Shown in pieces: positions 36,300-45,095 of a DNA stretch of 64,000 bases. The stretch is from Bradyrhizobium tropiciagri. GTDB lineage: Bacteria; Pseudomonadota; Alphaproteobacteria; Rhizobiales; Xanthobacteraceae. A program made the position numbers and the translations under genes. The stretch spans positions 1 to 64,000 of the forward strand of contig NZ_LFLZ01000026.1 of the NCBI RefSeq assembly GCF_001189845.1, given 5' to 3'. The notes beneath the pieces were generated by a model. That model worked only from the letters and a program-made list of their open reading frames with translations. It searched no databases and had not been told where the DNA came from. Positions within the stretch are counted from its first letter, which is position 1; every line of letters starts with the position of its first letter.

Positions 36300-36767
36300 A
36301 TGATTGTCAACCAAGAGACCTGGACGCCGGAGCGCGTCGACCAACTGAAAATCTACTTTGAAGCCGGCCTCTCCTGCCGCGACATCGCCGTCAATATCGG
36401 CGTCAGCCGCAATGCGGTGATCGGCAAGCTGTCGCGGCTGAACCTCACCCGCACGACGCCGGACGAACGCCGGGCGCGGCGGAAGAAAGCCACCGCGCAC
36501 GCCGCGCAACGCGCGACCGCGAAGCAGCAGCTCCAGCTGCTACAGGCGGTTTACGAGCCGGAGCCCGACGATGCGCCTGTCGTCAGCGTCAACAGCTGCT
36601 CGCTGTTCGAACTGAGCGAGCAGCGCTGCCGCTGGCCGATCAGTAGCCCGGGCGCCGATGATTTCTGCTTCTGCGGCAACACCCCGCTCGGCGGCATGCC
36701 CTATTGCTCGGGGCATTACCGCCTCGCCTATCAGGCAGGGTCCCGCCAGCGCGCGATGCGCGGGTAG
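36300..36767 (+). CDS. gcrA: GcrA-family cell cycle regulator
   Basis: A 155-residue GcrA protein. The N-terminal homeodomain-like helix-turn-helix (about 5-50) reads TWTPERVDQLKIYFEAGLSC then IGVSRNAVIGKLSRLNL, where GcrA contacts DNA near CcrM-methylated GANTC sites. A basic linker follows (RRARRKKATAHAAQ). The C-terminal part holds the sigma-70-binding region CRWPI and FCFCGNTPLGGMPYCSGHY with clustered Cys and His. GcrA recruits sigma-70 RNA polymerase to cell-cycle promoters in alphaproteobacteria. ATG 36300 matches the usual N-terminus. Confidence 0.9.
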   Translation: MIVNQETWTPERVDQLKIYFEAGLSCRDIAVNIGVSRNAVIGKLSRLNLTRTTPDERRARRKKATAHAAQRATAKQQLQLLQAVYEPEPDDAPVVSVNSCSLFELSEQRCRWPISSPGADDFCFCGNTPLGGMPYCSGHYRLAYQAGSRQRAMRG

Positions 36768-36790
36768 CTTACACTAGAAGCGCCGATCCC

Positions 36791-36893
36791 GTCATCCTGA
36801 GGAGGCCGCAACGCGGCCGTCTCGAAGGATCGACGGCCGCTAGCCGGGCCGTGCATGCTTCGAGACGCGCGTTCCGCGCTCCTCAGCATGACG
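36791..36893. repeat. dispersed palindromic repeat, family C2
   Basis: It starts GTCATCCTGAGGAGGCCGC and ends GCGCTCCTCAGCATGACGG. The outer arms pair, and inner modules CGTCTCGAAGGATCGACGGC and GCATGCTTCGAGACGCGC also pair. It lies between the convergent gcrA and SDR genes and may double as a terminator. Confidence 0.75.
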
Positions 36894-36905
36894 GGTCTTG
36901 CGCGA

Positions 36906-37868
36906 TCAGCCGACCTTCCAGCCGGTCGCCGCCACGAGGTCCTGATAAAACTCCGGCGTGTAGGCGTGCTCCGGCGTCTTGCGCACGCGCTCGTCGAGCA
37001 TGTGCGCATCGTCGCCGACCAGGATGCGCCAGCGATCCGCCTTCACGCCGTCGAGGATGATCTTGGCGGCGGCGGCGGCCGAGGTCGGCGCCTCGTCGTG
37101 AAAGATGCGCGCACGATCGAGCGCGAGCTGCTGGATGTCGGCATCCGACATCTTGGCGACGTCGATGCCCTGCCCTTGCAGACGCTGGCGAGCCTGCTTG
37201 AGCTCGTCGGGATTGAGCTGCTCGGAGCCGTTCTGCACCTTGCGCGAGTTCGACACGATCGAGGTGCCGATGTGACCGGGCATCACGACCGAACATTTGA
37301 CATGCGGTGCGTTGAGGCGGAGATCGTTGATCATCGCCTCGGTGAATCCCTTCACGGCGAATTTCGCGGCGCTGTAGGCGGTGTGCGACACGCCGAGGCC
37401 GACCGAGGCCCAGAAGCCGTTGACGCTCGACGTGTTGACGATATGCGCCTCGTCGGCCTTCACCAGCAGCGGCAGGAAGGTGCGCACGCCGAGATAGACG
37501 CCGCCCCAGCAGATGTTGAAGGTGCGCTCCCATTGCTCGCGGGTGTTGGTGAACAGGCTGCCGCCGCCACCGATGCCGGCATTGTTGAACAGCAGGTGGA
37601 TCTTGTCGGTCGCCTGCTGCTCGATCAGCTCGTCGCGGAAGCGCTTGTAGTGATCCTCGATCGAGACGTCGGCAACGTGGGTGGTGATGCGCAGGCCCTG
37701 CGGCAGCTTCTCGACCTCGCAGAGCCGCTTGGTCTCGGCCATCGCTTCCATCGAGACGTCGCACATCGCGACGTTGCAGCCCTCGGCAACGAGCTGCCGT
37801 GCGAGCTCGCGCCCCATGCCCGTGCCGCCACCCGTGATGACGGCAATCTTTCCGGCGAAATCCTTCAT
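36906..37868 (-). CDS. SDR family NAD(P)-dependent oxidoreductase
   Basis: A 320-residue classical short-chain dehydrogenase. The cofactor motif TGGGTGMGRELA (residues 12-23) has TGxxxGxG spacing, NNAG follows near 91, and the catalytic Ser-Tyr-Lys is seen as NTSSVNG and YSAAKFAVKG. The C-terminal 70 residues extend beyond the usual 250-residue SDR and include AAAKIILDGVKADRWRILVG, typical of a group with a long tail. The substrate is unknown; neighbours give no clue. It ends 13 bp from the family C2 repeat. Confidence 0.88.
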   Translation of the reverse strand: MKDFAGKIAVITGGGTGMGRELARQLVAEGCNVAMCDVSMEAMAETKRLCEVEKLPQGLRITTHVADVSIEDHYKRFRDELIEQQATDKIHLLFNNAGIGGGGSLFTNTREQWERTFNICWGGVYLGVRTFLPLLVKADEAHIVNTSSVNGFWASVGLGVSHTAYSAAKFAVKGFTEAMINDLRLNAPHVKCSVVMPGHIGTSIVSNSRKVQNGSEQLNPDELKQARQRLQGQGIDVAKMSDADIQQLALDRARIFHDEAPTSAAAAAKIILDGVKADRWRILVGDDAHMLDERVRKTPEHAYTPEFYQDLVAATGWKVG

Positions 37869-38536
37869 GTGAGATCCGTTCCTTCCCTGCTTTTTCTTGC
37901 TTTCGGCTGGAGCGCGGATCGCAGTCCCGGCCGTTTGACTGCGGCACTGTACATCACCGAATTATCGCCCAGCAACGGCGCCCGCTGCTCACGCGCAGTT
38001 GAGCCGCGTGTGGCAGATCGAGGCAGACGATGACGTAACGAAATCATTCCGCGTTGCGAACAATCTGACATCGACAACGGGAGACGATGATCGTGCGCAT
38101 CGTGAACAGATTGGTCGCGACGACACTGGTCGCGCAGTGCGTGGCGCCACGAATGACCGGGCTCAACTCCCGGGATTGATCTGCGCTATTCGGCGGTTTC
38201 GATCCGCACCGGCGCGCGCGGCGCAGGACTGCAGTGGCAGCGCTCATGATGAGCTTGAGCAGACCGCGCCACGAGAAGTCGATCACCACCTCATGGTGCC
38301 GCAACCCCTTGCCGCCCTTCACCAGCCCGAGATCCCGGATCAGGCAGTAATGGCCACTGCTCATCCGAGCCAGACGGCTGTTCTTGAAGCGTCCCATGAA
38401 TGACGAGAATGCACTGCGGATCGATTCCGTCAAATCTTGACGGCATCGAATCGACGCGGCGGGGCGCGCCTGCTTGCGAGCGGCAATCTGCGGTGCCGCG
38501 CGCATCGCGATCTCCGGCGTCGGTTCGTGGCCTTGA

Positions 38537-38571
38537 ATCAAAAACCTCCGGCAGGGCATTGCCGGAGGTTT
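38537..38571 (-). terminator. orphan Rho-independent terminator
   Basis: An 11-bp stem AAACCTCCGGC/GCCGGAGGTTT with an 8-base loop, and TTTTTGATTC after it on the minus strand. It lies 180 bp beyond the porin terminator and has no obvious gene to serve. Confidence 0.75.
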
Positions 38572-38614
38572 GGGAGGCTTAGCACGGAGCCAAGAGCCAT
38601 CATTCAATGTGTTG
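38537..38614 (-). ncRNA. candidate small RNA downstream of porin
   Basis: A minus-strand terminator hairpin, AAACCTCCGGC (38542-38552) with GCCGGAGGTTT (38561-38571) followed by a T-run, has no protein gene to end, because the porin already has its own terminator 180 bp upstream. On the minus strand a TATACAT (plus 38621-38627) could act as a -10 box, giving a transcript of about 78 nt. The -35 match is poor and there is no direct evidence of transcription. Confidence 0.3.
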
Positions 38615-38748
38615 GCCGTAATGTATATAGTTTAGTAGATCAGCTAAGTAAATAAGATTGCCGCCAATGAATCGCATGGCTCGTCTTCGTTCTTCGCGTA
38701 GACCGAAATGTCGCAGCCAAGCTTCCACGACCACCTCTTCCGGTCGGA

Positions 38749-38780
38749 AGAAAAAACCCCGGCAGTTGCCTGCCGGGGTT
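38749..38780 (-). terminator. Rho-independent terminator of porin gene
   Basis: The stem AACCCCGGCA (38755-38764) pairs with TGCCGGGGTT (38771-38780), with TTTTTTCTTCC after it on the minus strand. It starts 28 bases after the porin stop. Confidence 0.9.
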
Positions 38781-38807
38781 CTGGGATCGTGATCAGATCA
38801 ACCGGTA

Positions 38808-40343
38808 TTACCAGTTGCGCTGGGCGCGGAAGAGCATCTGGACAGTGTCCTGATCCTTCAGCTCGTAGATCGCGGTCGGCTTGGCGATACCAGCCGACGA
38901 GGTGGTGATCGTGCCGGCATACTTCTGATCGAGATGGACGTAGGTCACGTCGGCCGAGAAGGTCAGGTTCTTGACCGGGGTCCAACGGGTGATCACGCCG
39001 ATCTGTCCGATGTTGTAGTCGGGGTTGCAGCTGGTCACGCCAGCACCGCCACCGAAGGCGGTGCGGAACGTGCCACCGACGCCGCCGACGCCGCAGATGA
39101 GCGACTTCGCCGTGTCGTTGTACATGACCGCAGCGTAGGCACCGTACAAGCTGGTGTTCCAGTAGGGATCCCAGTTGTGGGTGTACGCGCCGCGGAAGCC
39201 CCAGGTCTTGATCGTCTGCTGCTGACCGCCGGGGCCGAACACCGTGTCGGGTGCCGTGCCGAAGCCAACGCTCTGGTAGACGCCCGGCAGGTTCGAGCCG
39301 CCATAGATGGTCGCCGAGCTGATGCCGCTGGCCAGATCCTGGATGTTGTAACGGGTCGCACCGTCGGTGTAGACGCCCTGGAGGTTGATGGTGTCACCAG
39401 GTCCGGTCGGGATGTTCTTGATCGACAGGGCCAGTGCACCAGCCCAGCCCCACTTGTCGTCGGGATGGCCGGTCAACTCGGTGCCGCCGTAGTAGGCAGC
39501 GTGGTTGTCATGCGCGGCGACCGACGCCTGGAAGATACCCCAGGCCTGATCGACCTTGAGGGCGGCGACGAAGTCCGGCGCGATCGTGCCGGCGTAGTCG
39601 CTGGAGCCGTAAGCACCACCGACGCCGAGGTTGTTCACGCCAGCCTGCATGTAGGCAACCTGGTCCTGCGCCGACAGAGCGAGCGACACGCCGTTGCCGA
39701 ACTGCGCGGTGTAGGTGAACTGGTTGATGCCGTTGGTGGTGTTGATGCCACCGACGAGGGCGTCGTAGTTGTTGCCCGGATAGGCGGTCCAAGGCGCAGC
39801 GAACTGCGAGACCGACTTACCGATGGTGAAGCCGGCGAACTGAATGAAGGCGTAGTAGACGCCGACCGTGCCGGCAGCGACGTTGCCCGAACCAGCGTTG
39901 TTCGGAGCGGCAGAGCTGCCGATCGCCGAATAGACGCTCGAGCCGTTGCCCTGGCCGGTGTAGCTGTCCGAGGTCCAGGTGAACACCGCATCGAAATAGG
40001 TGCGGACCACGCCGTACTCGGTCGCGGTGCGCGTATCGATGTTCAGGTCTTCACGCGAACGCCAAGTGTAGCCGTTGGTGAAACGGTTGTTGGCGCCGCT
40101 GGCGCCGTTGGTATTCGGGCCGTAGACGCCGTTGCCGTTGACAACCAAGTCAGCGCGCACAAAGCCGCCCAACTTGATGCAGGTGTCGGTGCCGGGGATG
40201 TAGTAGAAGCCCGGACCATAAAGCGAGCAAACCTTCACGTATTCGACCGCTTTGGCCTTAACGGGAAGATCGGCCGCCTGTGCCCCGCCGACCGCGACCA
40301 GCGCGGCGGCCGAGCCCAGAATAAGGCTCTTCGCCAATGTCAT
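38808..40343 (-). CDS. outer-membrane porin (Omp2b/Porin_2 family)
   Basis: A 511-residue general porin. The signal peptide is MTLAKSLILGSAAALVAVGG-AQA with cleavage after about residue 23. The mature N-terminus, ADLPVKAKAVEYVKVCSLYG followed by GFYYIPGTDTCIKLGGFVRA, is the hallmark of the rhizobial Porin_2 family, including the two Cys that form a disulfide. The rest is a Gly/Asn/Thr-rich beta-barrel and the chain ends in Trp (RAQRNW). It passes small hydrophilic solutes across the outer membrane. A strong GGAGG ribosome binding site lies 6-7 bases upstream and codon use is highly biased, so high expression is expected. Confidence 0.95.
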   Translation of the reverse strand: MTLAKSLILGSAAALVAVGGAQAADLPVKAKAVEYVKVCSLYGPGFYYIPGTDTCIKLGGFVRADLVVNGNGVYGPNTNGASGANNRFTNGYTWRSREDLNIDTRTATEYGVVRTYFDAVFTWTSDSYTGQGNGSSVYSAIGSSAAPNNAGSGNVAAGTVGVYYAFIQFAGFTIGKSVSQFAAPWTAYPGNNYDALVGGINTTNGINQFTYTAQFGNGVSLALSAQDQVAYMQAGVNNLGVGGAYGSSDYAGTIAPDFVAALKVDQAWGIFQASVAAHDNHAAYYGGTELTGHPDDKWGWAGALALSIKNIPTGPGDTINLQGVYTDGATRYNIQDLASGISSATIYGGSNLPGVYQSVGFGTAPDTVFGPGGQQQTIKTWGFRGAYTHNWDPYWNTSLYGAYAAVMYNDTAKSLICGVGGVGGTFRTAFGGGAGVTSCNPDYNIGQIGVITRWTPVKNLTFSADVTYVHLDQKYAGTITTSSAGIAKPTAIYELKDQDTVQMLFRAQRNW

Positions 40344-40797
40344 ATTAAACCTCCAAGTTGCTCATATGCGTAGAGTCCGGGTCGCGAGCGCCCCGTGATC
40401 CTCCCGCATTGTCCAAGACCGTTTTCCCCAAACCCCGCACCCGCAGACCAATCTCTGGAGTGCGACGGACTTGAACGATCACCGCAACGGGACGATCGAG
40501 ATTCCCCTACCGCCGGGTTCAATATGCATTGGCGAGTTCGCCAAACAAAATAGTTTATAAAGTCAGGAATGCGAATGCGGCCACACTGTGTCCCGCCAGC
40601 AACGCTCGACGTAACCGCCTCACGCACATGGGCAAATTTGCCGCACCCAACTTAGCCCAATCGTCACATACGCATCATAATTGCTTTACGTTCACTTGCC
40701 TTCCTGAGCGAATTACTAGAAAAAAACGTCCCGTCGACGCGGGAAACAAGAAATAAATCAGCACAAAGCTGAGTCGGCACCTAGGGAAGGGGAAGCT
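40344..40797. other. porin-MarR divergent intergenic region
   Basis: 454 bp with no convincing gene. The part near the porin holds its leader and ribosome binding site. The middle is AT-richer than the surroundings (40540-40760) with stretches such as AATAGTTTATAAAG and CATAATTGCTTTACG that could be promoter elements for either gene. AAGGGGAAG just before 40798 is the marR ribosome binding site. Confidence 0.5.
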
Positions 40798-41310
40798 GTG
40801 TCAGTGACCAGGAAGGATCAGGCGCGTTTGCGCGCCATCGAGCATCTCGACATCATCAAGCGCTTTACGCTCGAGATCTCGTCCATCAACTCGCATCTCG
40901 AACGGGTCCGCCAGCTCTGGGGCAAGGCGCTCGGCGTCAGCGGTCCGCAATGGATGATCCTCATCGCGACCTCGGATCTCGACAAGGATGACGGTGTGCC
41001 GATCAACGTGGTGTCGAAGCTGCTGCATGTCGATCCATCGTTCGTGACCACGCAGTCCAAGCTGCTCGAGCAGAAGGAATTGCTGCGCCGCTCGCCCTCG
41101 CCGGCCGACGCGCGCGTGGTCCGCCTGTCGCTGACCGACAAGACCCGAAAGCATCTGGCGGGCCTCGCCGAGCAGCACAAGGCGTTCAAGAAGACCGTGT
41201 TCGAGGAATTCAGCGAGCACGAGCTGGCCGAGTTCACCGGCAAGCTCGCGATGCTCAACAACCGCCTGGAAAAGGCGTGCCTGATCGCGGCGATGGATTT
41301 CGAGACCTGA
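40798..41310 (+). CDS. MarR family transcriptional regulator
   Basis: A 170-residue winged-helix regulator starting at GTG with GGGAAGGGGAAG upstream. The core is at about 35-135: VSGPQWMILIATSDLDKDDG, VPINVVSKLLHVDPSFVTTQ (recognition helix) and the wing RRSPSPADARVVRLSLTDK. It is divergent from the porin gene across a 454-bp region, so it may control the porin or itself. The effector is unknown. Confidence 0.88.
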   Translation: MSVTRKDQARLRAIEHLDIIKRFTLEISSINSHLERVRQLWGKALGVSGPQWMILIATSDLDKDDGVPINVVSKLLHVDPSFVTTQSKLLEQKELLRRSPSPADARVVRLSLTDKTRKHLAGLAEQHKAFKKTVFEEFSEHELAEFTGKLAMLNNRLEKACLIAAMDFET

Positions 41311-41378
41311 AACGGCCGGCCGCATCGGGCCGATATCAACGCCGCTGGCTGTTTTGAAAAGCCGAATGCTTTGAAAAA

Positions 41379-41456
41379 TGGTCGGAGCGAGAGGATTTGA
41401 ACCTCCGACCCCTAGTCTCCCAGACTAGTGCGCTAACCGGGCTGCGCCACGCTCCG
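41379..41456 (-). tRNA. tRNA-Pro (anticodon GGG)
   Basis: Reading the minus strand gives a full cloverleaf: acceptor CGGAGCG with CGCTCCG, D-arm GGCGCAGCCCGGTTAGCGC, anticodon arm CTAGT-CTGGGAG-ACTAG (anticodon GGG at plus 41419-41421), T-arm with GGTTCAAATCC, and an encoded CCA end (plus 41379-41381). It reads CCC and, by wobble, CCU proline codons. It sits between marR and merR. Confidence 0.95.
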
Positions 41457-41541
41457 ATGCCGTTCCATTAGCTGCGATCCTGCGTTCGCGCAAGGCGCAG
41501 CAGGCCCTTAAGGACTGCAATCCGGGCACCGGTTCCCGGGA

Positions 41542-42135
41542 TCAGCCGTCCTTCATCGCCGTATCGATCATCTGCCGGCAGGCGACCAGCTCCTGCAGCA
41601 CGCGTTCGAGCCGCTCCCGATCCGCGGCCGGAACGGAAGGCCGCACCGGTGGCGCAGCGGACGCCTTGCCCGGCTGGGCATGCGCCTTGTAGGTCGACAG
41701 GATCGGATCCTCGTCGGGATCGACGAATCGGTAGTCGATCCCCTTCTCGTCGCCGTCGCCCTCCTCGCCGTCGAAATCGAGGCCGTCACTGCTCTCGAGG
41801 TCGTCGGGCTCGGCCATGCTGTTGCCGACCGCCTCCTCGACCGCGCCGAACGAGACGGCCGCGGTCTGGTCGGCGATGCCCTGCACCGACTTGATGCCGT
41901 GCTCCTTCAGGATCCGCTGCACGCCGCGGATGGTGTAGCCCTCGCCGTAGAGCAGCCGGCGGATGCCCTTCAGCAGGTCGACGTCGTCGGGGCGATAATA
42001 GCGGCGTCCGCCGCTGCGCTTCATCGGCTTGATCTGCGCGAAGCGCGTTTCCCAGAATCTCAGCACATGCTGGGGAATATCGAGCTCGTCCGCGACTTCG
42101 CTAATGGTACGGAACGCATCCGGCGCCTTGTCCAA
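41542..42135 (-). CDS. MerR family transcriptional regulator
   Basis: A 197-residue MerR-type regulator. The N-terminal winged helix is [40 protein letters not shown] and [20 protein letters not shown], followed by VQRILKEHG. The C-terminal part is acidic then Pro/Ala-rich and has no metal-binding Cys, so it is not a metal sensor. The start is TTG at 42135, decided by AGGAG seven bases upstream; a TTG at 42141 would be too close. It follows ihfA in the same direction, a conserved rhizobial order. Confidence 0.85.
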   Translation of the reverse strand: MDKAPDAFRTISEVADELDIPQHVLRFWETRFAQIKPMKRSGGRRYYRPDDVDLLKGIRRLLYGEGYTIRGVQRILKEHGIKSVQGIADQTAAVSFGAVEEAVGNSMAEPDDLESSDGLDFDGEEGDGDEKGIDYRFVDPDEDPILSTYKAHAQPGKASAAPPVRPSVPAADRERLERVLQELVACRQMIDTAMKDG

Positions 42136-42171
42136 ATGCAAGCTCCTCTGGCTTCAATGCCTGGAGCCTCG

Positions 42172-42265
42172 TCCGTTCCGGTTGAATCGGAACGGGACTC
42201 CAGACTCTGGTTCTGGCGCGTCTTCTTCACGCGAACCGGGTATCCACTTCGCTTGAAAACGCCCT
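42172..42265. repeat. dispersed palindromic repeat, family E copy 2
   Basis: The same two modules as at 18552-18647: GTTCCG...CGGAACGG then GCGTCTTCTTCACGCGAACC with CCACTTCGCTTGAAAACGC. It occupies almost all of the space between ihfA and merR, and its end overlaps the last two bases of ihfA. Confidence 0.75.
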
Positions 42266-42599
42266 AGTCGGCCTTGCTGCCGTCGCCATTGGTGACGACG
42301 TGGCCGTTGATCCGCTGCTTCAGGATCGCCGACGGCTTGAACACCATCACACGCCGCGGCGAGATCGGCACCTCGGTGCCGGTCTTTGGATTGCGGCCGA
42401 TACGCTGGCCCTTCTTGCGCACCATGAAGGAGCCGAACGAGGACAGCTTCACCGTCTCGCCCTTTTCCAGGCAATCGGTGATCTCCTTCAGCACCAACTC
42501 GACAAACGCCGACGATTCGGTGCGCGACAGACCTACCTTTTGGTAGACCGCCTCGCACAAATCGACGCGCGTCACTGTTTTTCCGGTTCCCGTCGTCAT
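42264..42599 (-). CDS. ihfA: integration host factor subunit alpha
   Basis: A 111-residue HU/IHF-family nucleoid protein. The pattern [40 protein letters not shown] and [20 protein letters not shown] matches alpha subunits. It bends DNA with IhfB at specific sites. The ATG at 42599 is preferred because the upstream in-frame codons are not conserved in look. It is 131 bp downstream of fabH and upstream of merR, as in other rhizobia. Confidence 0.93.
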   Translation of the reverse strand: MTTGTGKTVTRVDLCEAVYQKVGLSRTESSAFVELVLKEITDCLEKGETVKLSSFGSFMVRKKGQRIGRNPKTGTEVPISPRRVMVFKPSAILKQRINGHVVTNGDGSKAD

Positions 42600-42729
42600 C
42601 GCCTGCCCCGCACTCTCGGCGAACAATTTCTTGACTGAAATTAAAAGCTTAGCGCGCAATGGTCAACAGCGTCCAGCATGCACGCTGGAAAAGAACCTTA
42701 CGAAATATCCGTACTTTTAAGCGAAGCGC

Positions 42730-43706
42730 TCACCAGCGCACGAGCGCCGAGCCCCAGGTGAAGCCGCCGCCCATCGCCTCGAACAGCACCAGATCGCCCT
42801 TCTTGACGCGTCCGTCCTTCACGGCGACCGACAGCGCGAGCGGGATCGAGGCCGCCGAGGTGTTGCCGTGCTTGTCGACCGTCAAGACCACCTTCTGCGG
42901 CGCAATATGCAGCTTGTGGGCCGACGCATCGATGATTCGCTTGTTGGCCTGGTGCGGAATGAACCAGGTGATGTCGTCCGCCGTGAAGCCGGTGGCGTTG
43001 AACGCATCGACGATCACATCGGTGATCATGCCGACGGCGTGCTTGAACACCTCGCGGCCCTCCATCCGGAGGTAGCCGACCGTCTTGGTCGAACCGGGGC
43101 CGCCATCGACGAACAGCTTCGACTTGTGACGCCCGTCGGAGCGCAGATGCGTCGTCAGCACGCCGCGATCGTCGGTCGTGCCGGACTGCTGCTGCGCCTC
43201 CAGCACGACGCGCCGGCGCCATCGCCGAACAGCACGCAGGTGCCGCGGTCGTTCCAGTCGAGGATGCGCGAGAAGGTCTCGGCGCCGATCACCAGCGCCC
43301 GCTTGTGATGGCCGGCGCGCAGGAAATTGTCGGCCGTGGTCAGCGCAAAGACGAAGCCGGAGCACACCGCCTGCAGATCGAAGGCGACGCCATGGTTGAT
43401 GCCGAGCGCGTGCTGGACCGCGACCGCGGTCGCGGGGAACGTGTTGTCGGGCGTCGAGGTCGCCAGCACGATCAGGTCGATCGACTGGGCGTCGATCTTG
43501 GCATCGGCGAGCGCCGCGCGCGCCGCGTTAATCGCAAGATGCGAGGTGAACTCGTCATCGGCGGCGATGTGCCGTTCGCTGATGCCGGTGCGCTGCACGA
43601 TCCAGTCATCCGACGTGTCGATTCGCTGAGCCAGTTCGGCATTGGTCAAAACCCGCTCCGGCAAATATGAGCCGCAGCCGAGCACTACCGAACGTATCGC
43701 AGTCAC
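42730..43706 (-). pseudogene. fabH: 3-oxoacyl-ACP synthase III FabH, interrupted by a frameshift
   Basis: KAS III condenses acetyl-CoA with malonyl-ACP to start fatty acid synthesis. The first frame (43706 to about 43209) covers the N-terminal half with the nucleophile in [12 protein letters not shown]. The second frame (to 42730) covers the rest with IPHQANKRI (catalytic His) and [12 protein letters not shown] (catalytic Asn). The join falls in GDGAGA-VVLEA: one G is missing near 43209, where GCGGTC would restore the frame. All catalytic residues survive on the two fragments. Because fabH is usually essential, a sequencing or assembly error is more likely than a true loss. It overlaps plsX by 4 bp. 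Confidence 0.9.
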
Positions 43707-44764
43707 GAGACAGCCTCCTGCGCGGTCTGCGCCTGCACCAGGGCGCTGCCGTCGCGGTTGAGCATCTGATTGATCTTGGTGAGGAGATCGTAGTGGGCCA
43801 TCTCATAGCCAACATCCACCGCATAGGCAAAGCCTTCCGCGTTGATGCCGCCATGGCTCTTGACCACCACGCCGTTCAGGCCGAGCAGCAGGCCGCCATT
43901 CGACTTGTTGGGATCGAGCTTGTCGCGCAGCTTCTGGAACGCGCCGCGGGCAAACAGGTAACCGATCCGCGCCAGCCAGCTCGACGACATTGCCTCGCGC
44001 AGCAGCGTGAACATCTGGCGCGCGGTTCCCTCCGCGGCCTTGAGCGCGATATTGCCGCTGAACCCTTCCGAGACGATGACGTCGGCGAGCCCCTTGCCGA
44101 TCGCGTCGCCCTCGACGAAACCGATATAGTTGAACTGGTTCGAGTTCATCGCGCGCAGCATTTCGGCCGCCTCGCGAATTTCGCCGTGGCCCTTGATCTC
44201 CTCGGAGCCGATATTGAGCAGGCCGACGGTCGGCCGTTCGAGGTTGAACAGCACACTCGCCATGGCGCTGCCCATCACCGCCAGCGTCGCCAGATGGCGG
44301 GCGTCGCCGCCGATCGAGGCGCCGAGGTCGAGCACGACCGAATCGCCGCGCAAGGTCGGCCACACCGCGGCGAGCGCCGGGCGGTCGACGCCGGGCAGTG
44401 TCCGCAGATTGAGCCCGCCCATCGCCATCAGCGCGCCGGTATTGCCGGCGGAGACCGCGACATCGGCCTCGCCATGCTTCACCGCGTCGATCGCCAGCCA
44501 CATCGAGGACGCACGGCGAGTCCGCCGCAGCGCCTGGCTCGGCTTCTCGTCATTCTTCACGGCGACGTCGGTATGGATCACCTTCGATACCGCCTTCAGC
44601 GCAGGATGTTTCGCGAGCTCCGGCTCGATCTGGGCCTGGTCCCCGACCAACAGGAATTCGCTGTCGGGATGACGGCTCAACGAGATCGCGGCGCCGGGAA
44701 TGACGACGGAAGCGCCGACGTCGCCCCCCATGGCGTCAAGCGCGATTCGAACCTTATGAGGCAT
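43703..44764 (-). CDS. plsX: phosphate acyltransferase PlsX
   Basis: A 353-residue enzyme that turns acyl-ACP into acyl-phosphate for phospholipid synthesis. Conserved pieces are [19 protein letters not shown] at the start, [34 protein letters not shown] and [19 protein letters not shown]. It overlaps the fabH start by 4 bp, so the two are coupled. Upstream is an AT-rich spacer with a perfect inverted repeat. Length is normal. Confidence 0.96.
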   Translation of the reverse strand: MPHKVRIALDAMGGDVGASVVIPGAAISLSRHPDSEFLLVGDQAQIEPELAKHPALKAVSKVIHTDVAVKNDEKPSQALRRTRRASSMWLAIDAVKHGEADVAVSAGNTGALMAMGGLNLRTLPGVDRPALAAVWPTLRGDSVVLDLGASIGGDARHLATLAVMGSAMASVLFNLERPTVGLLNIGSEEIKGHGEIREAAEMLRAMNSNQFNYIGFVEGDAIGKGLADVIVSEGFSGNIALKAAEGTARQMFTLLREAMSSSWLARIGYLFARGAFQKLRDKLDPNKSNGGLLLGLNGVVVKSHGGINAEGFAYAVDVGYEMAHYDLLTKINQMLNRDGSALVQAQTAQEAVS

Positions 44765-45095
44765 GAACGTCCCGGAAGCCTGCTCTCCCGCAGCCCTTCA
44801 GACGAAGACCGCGAGCTTGAAGTCACCGCCGTCAACGGCGCCTGGCGAAACACCAACTCGGGTCTCGGCCGGGCCGCGACAATAGCGTGTCCGCGGTCCG
44901 ACACAACCTCTTGACCACAAACAAGGCAGTGGCCGAACCGTCACGCAACGCATTAAGATATATCAGAAATACATTGTATTTCAATGTATTGTGACACTTA
45001 TTCGAAGTGCCCGCGGACGCTGTTCGCGCAGTTCCGCAGGCAAGCCATCCCCGCAAATGTGACGTCGGCCGCCCCTCGGCTGCCTTTAACTGCCC
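44765..45095. other. spacer between yceD and plsX
   Basis: 331 bp with no gene. In many bacteria rpmF (L32) sits at this position; no L32 reading frame is present here. The middle (44940-45000) is strikingly AT-rich for this genome and contains the inverted repeat at 44968-44990. Confidence 0.6.
44968..44990. promoter_or_regulatory. perfect AT-rich inverted repeat
   Basis: AATACATTG (44968-44976) and CAATGTATT (44982-44990) are exact reverse complements separated by TATTT. With no T-run and a weak stem it is not a typical terminator. It lies about 200 bp upstream of plsX in the yceD-plsX direction and looks like a dimeric regulator binding site. Confidence 0.6.

Larger units (their letters stand above)
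37869..38807. other. 939-bp region without a confident gene, SDR to porin
   Basis: I see no convincing protein gene. A 187-codon open frame on the minus strand (38044-38607) reads through a terminator hairpin and is Arg/Ala-rich without family resemblance. An internal start at 38398 would give a shorter product (MGRFKNSRLARMSSGHYCLI...), which cannot be excluded. The right part contains a minus-strand terminator at 38537-38571, a possible promoter at 38621-38650 and the porin terminator at 38749-38780. Confidence 0.5.

Noticed and set aside
38044-38607. A 187-codon minus-strand frame between the SDR and porin genes
   Set aside because: It runs through a terminator hairpin, has unusual composition and no ribosome binding site at its first start. 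A shorter internal start at 38398 remains possible but unsupported.
44968-44990. Reading the AT-rich inverted repeat as a terminator
   Set aside because: The stem is weak (few GC pairs) and neither strand has a following T-run, so an operator is the better reading.
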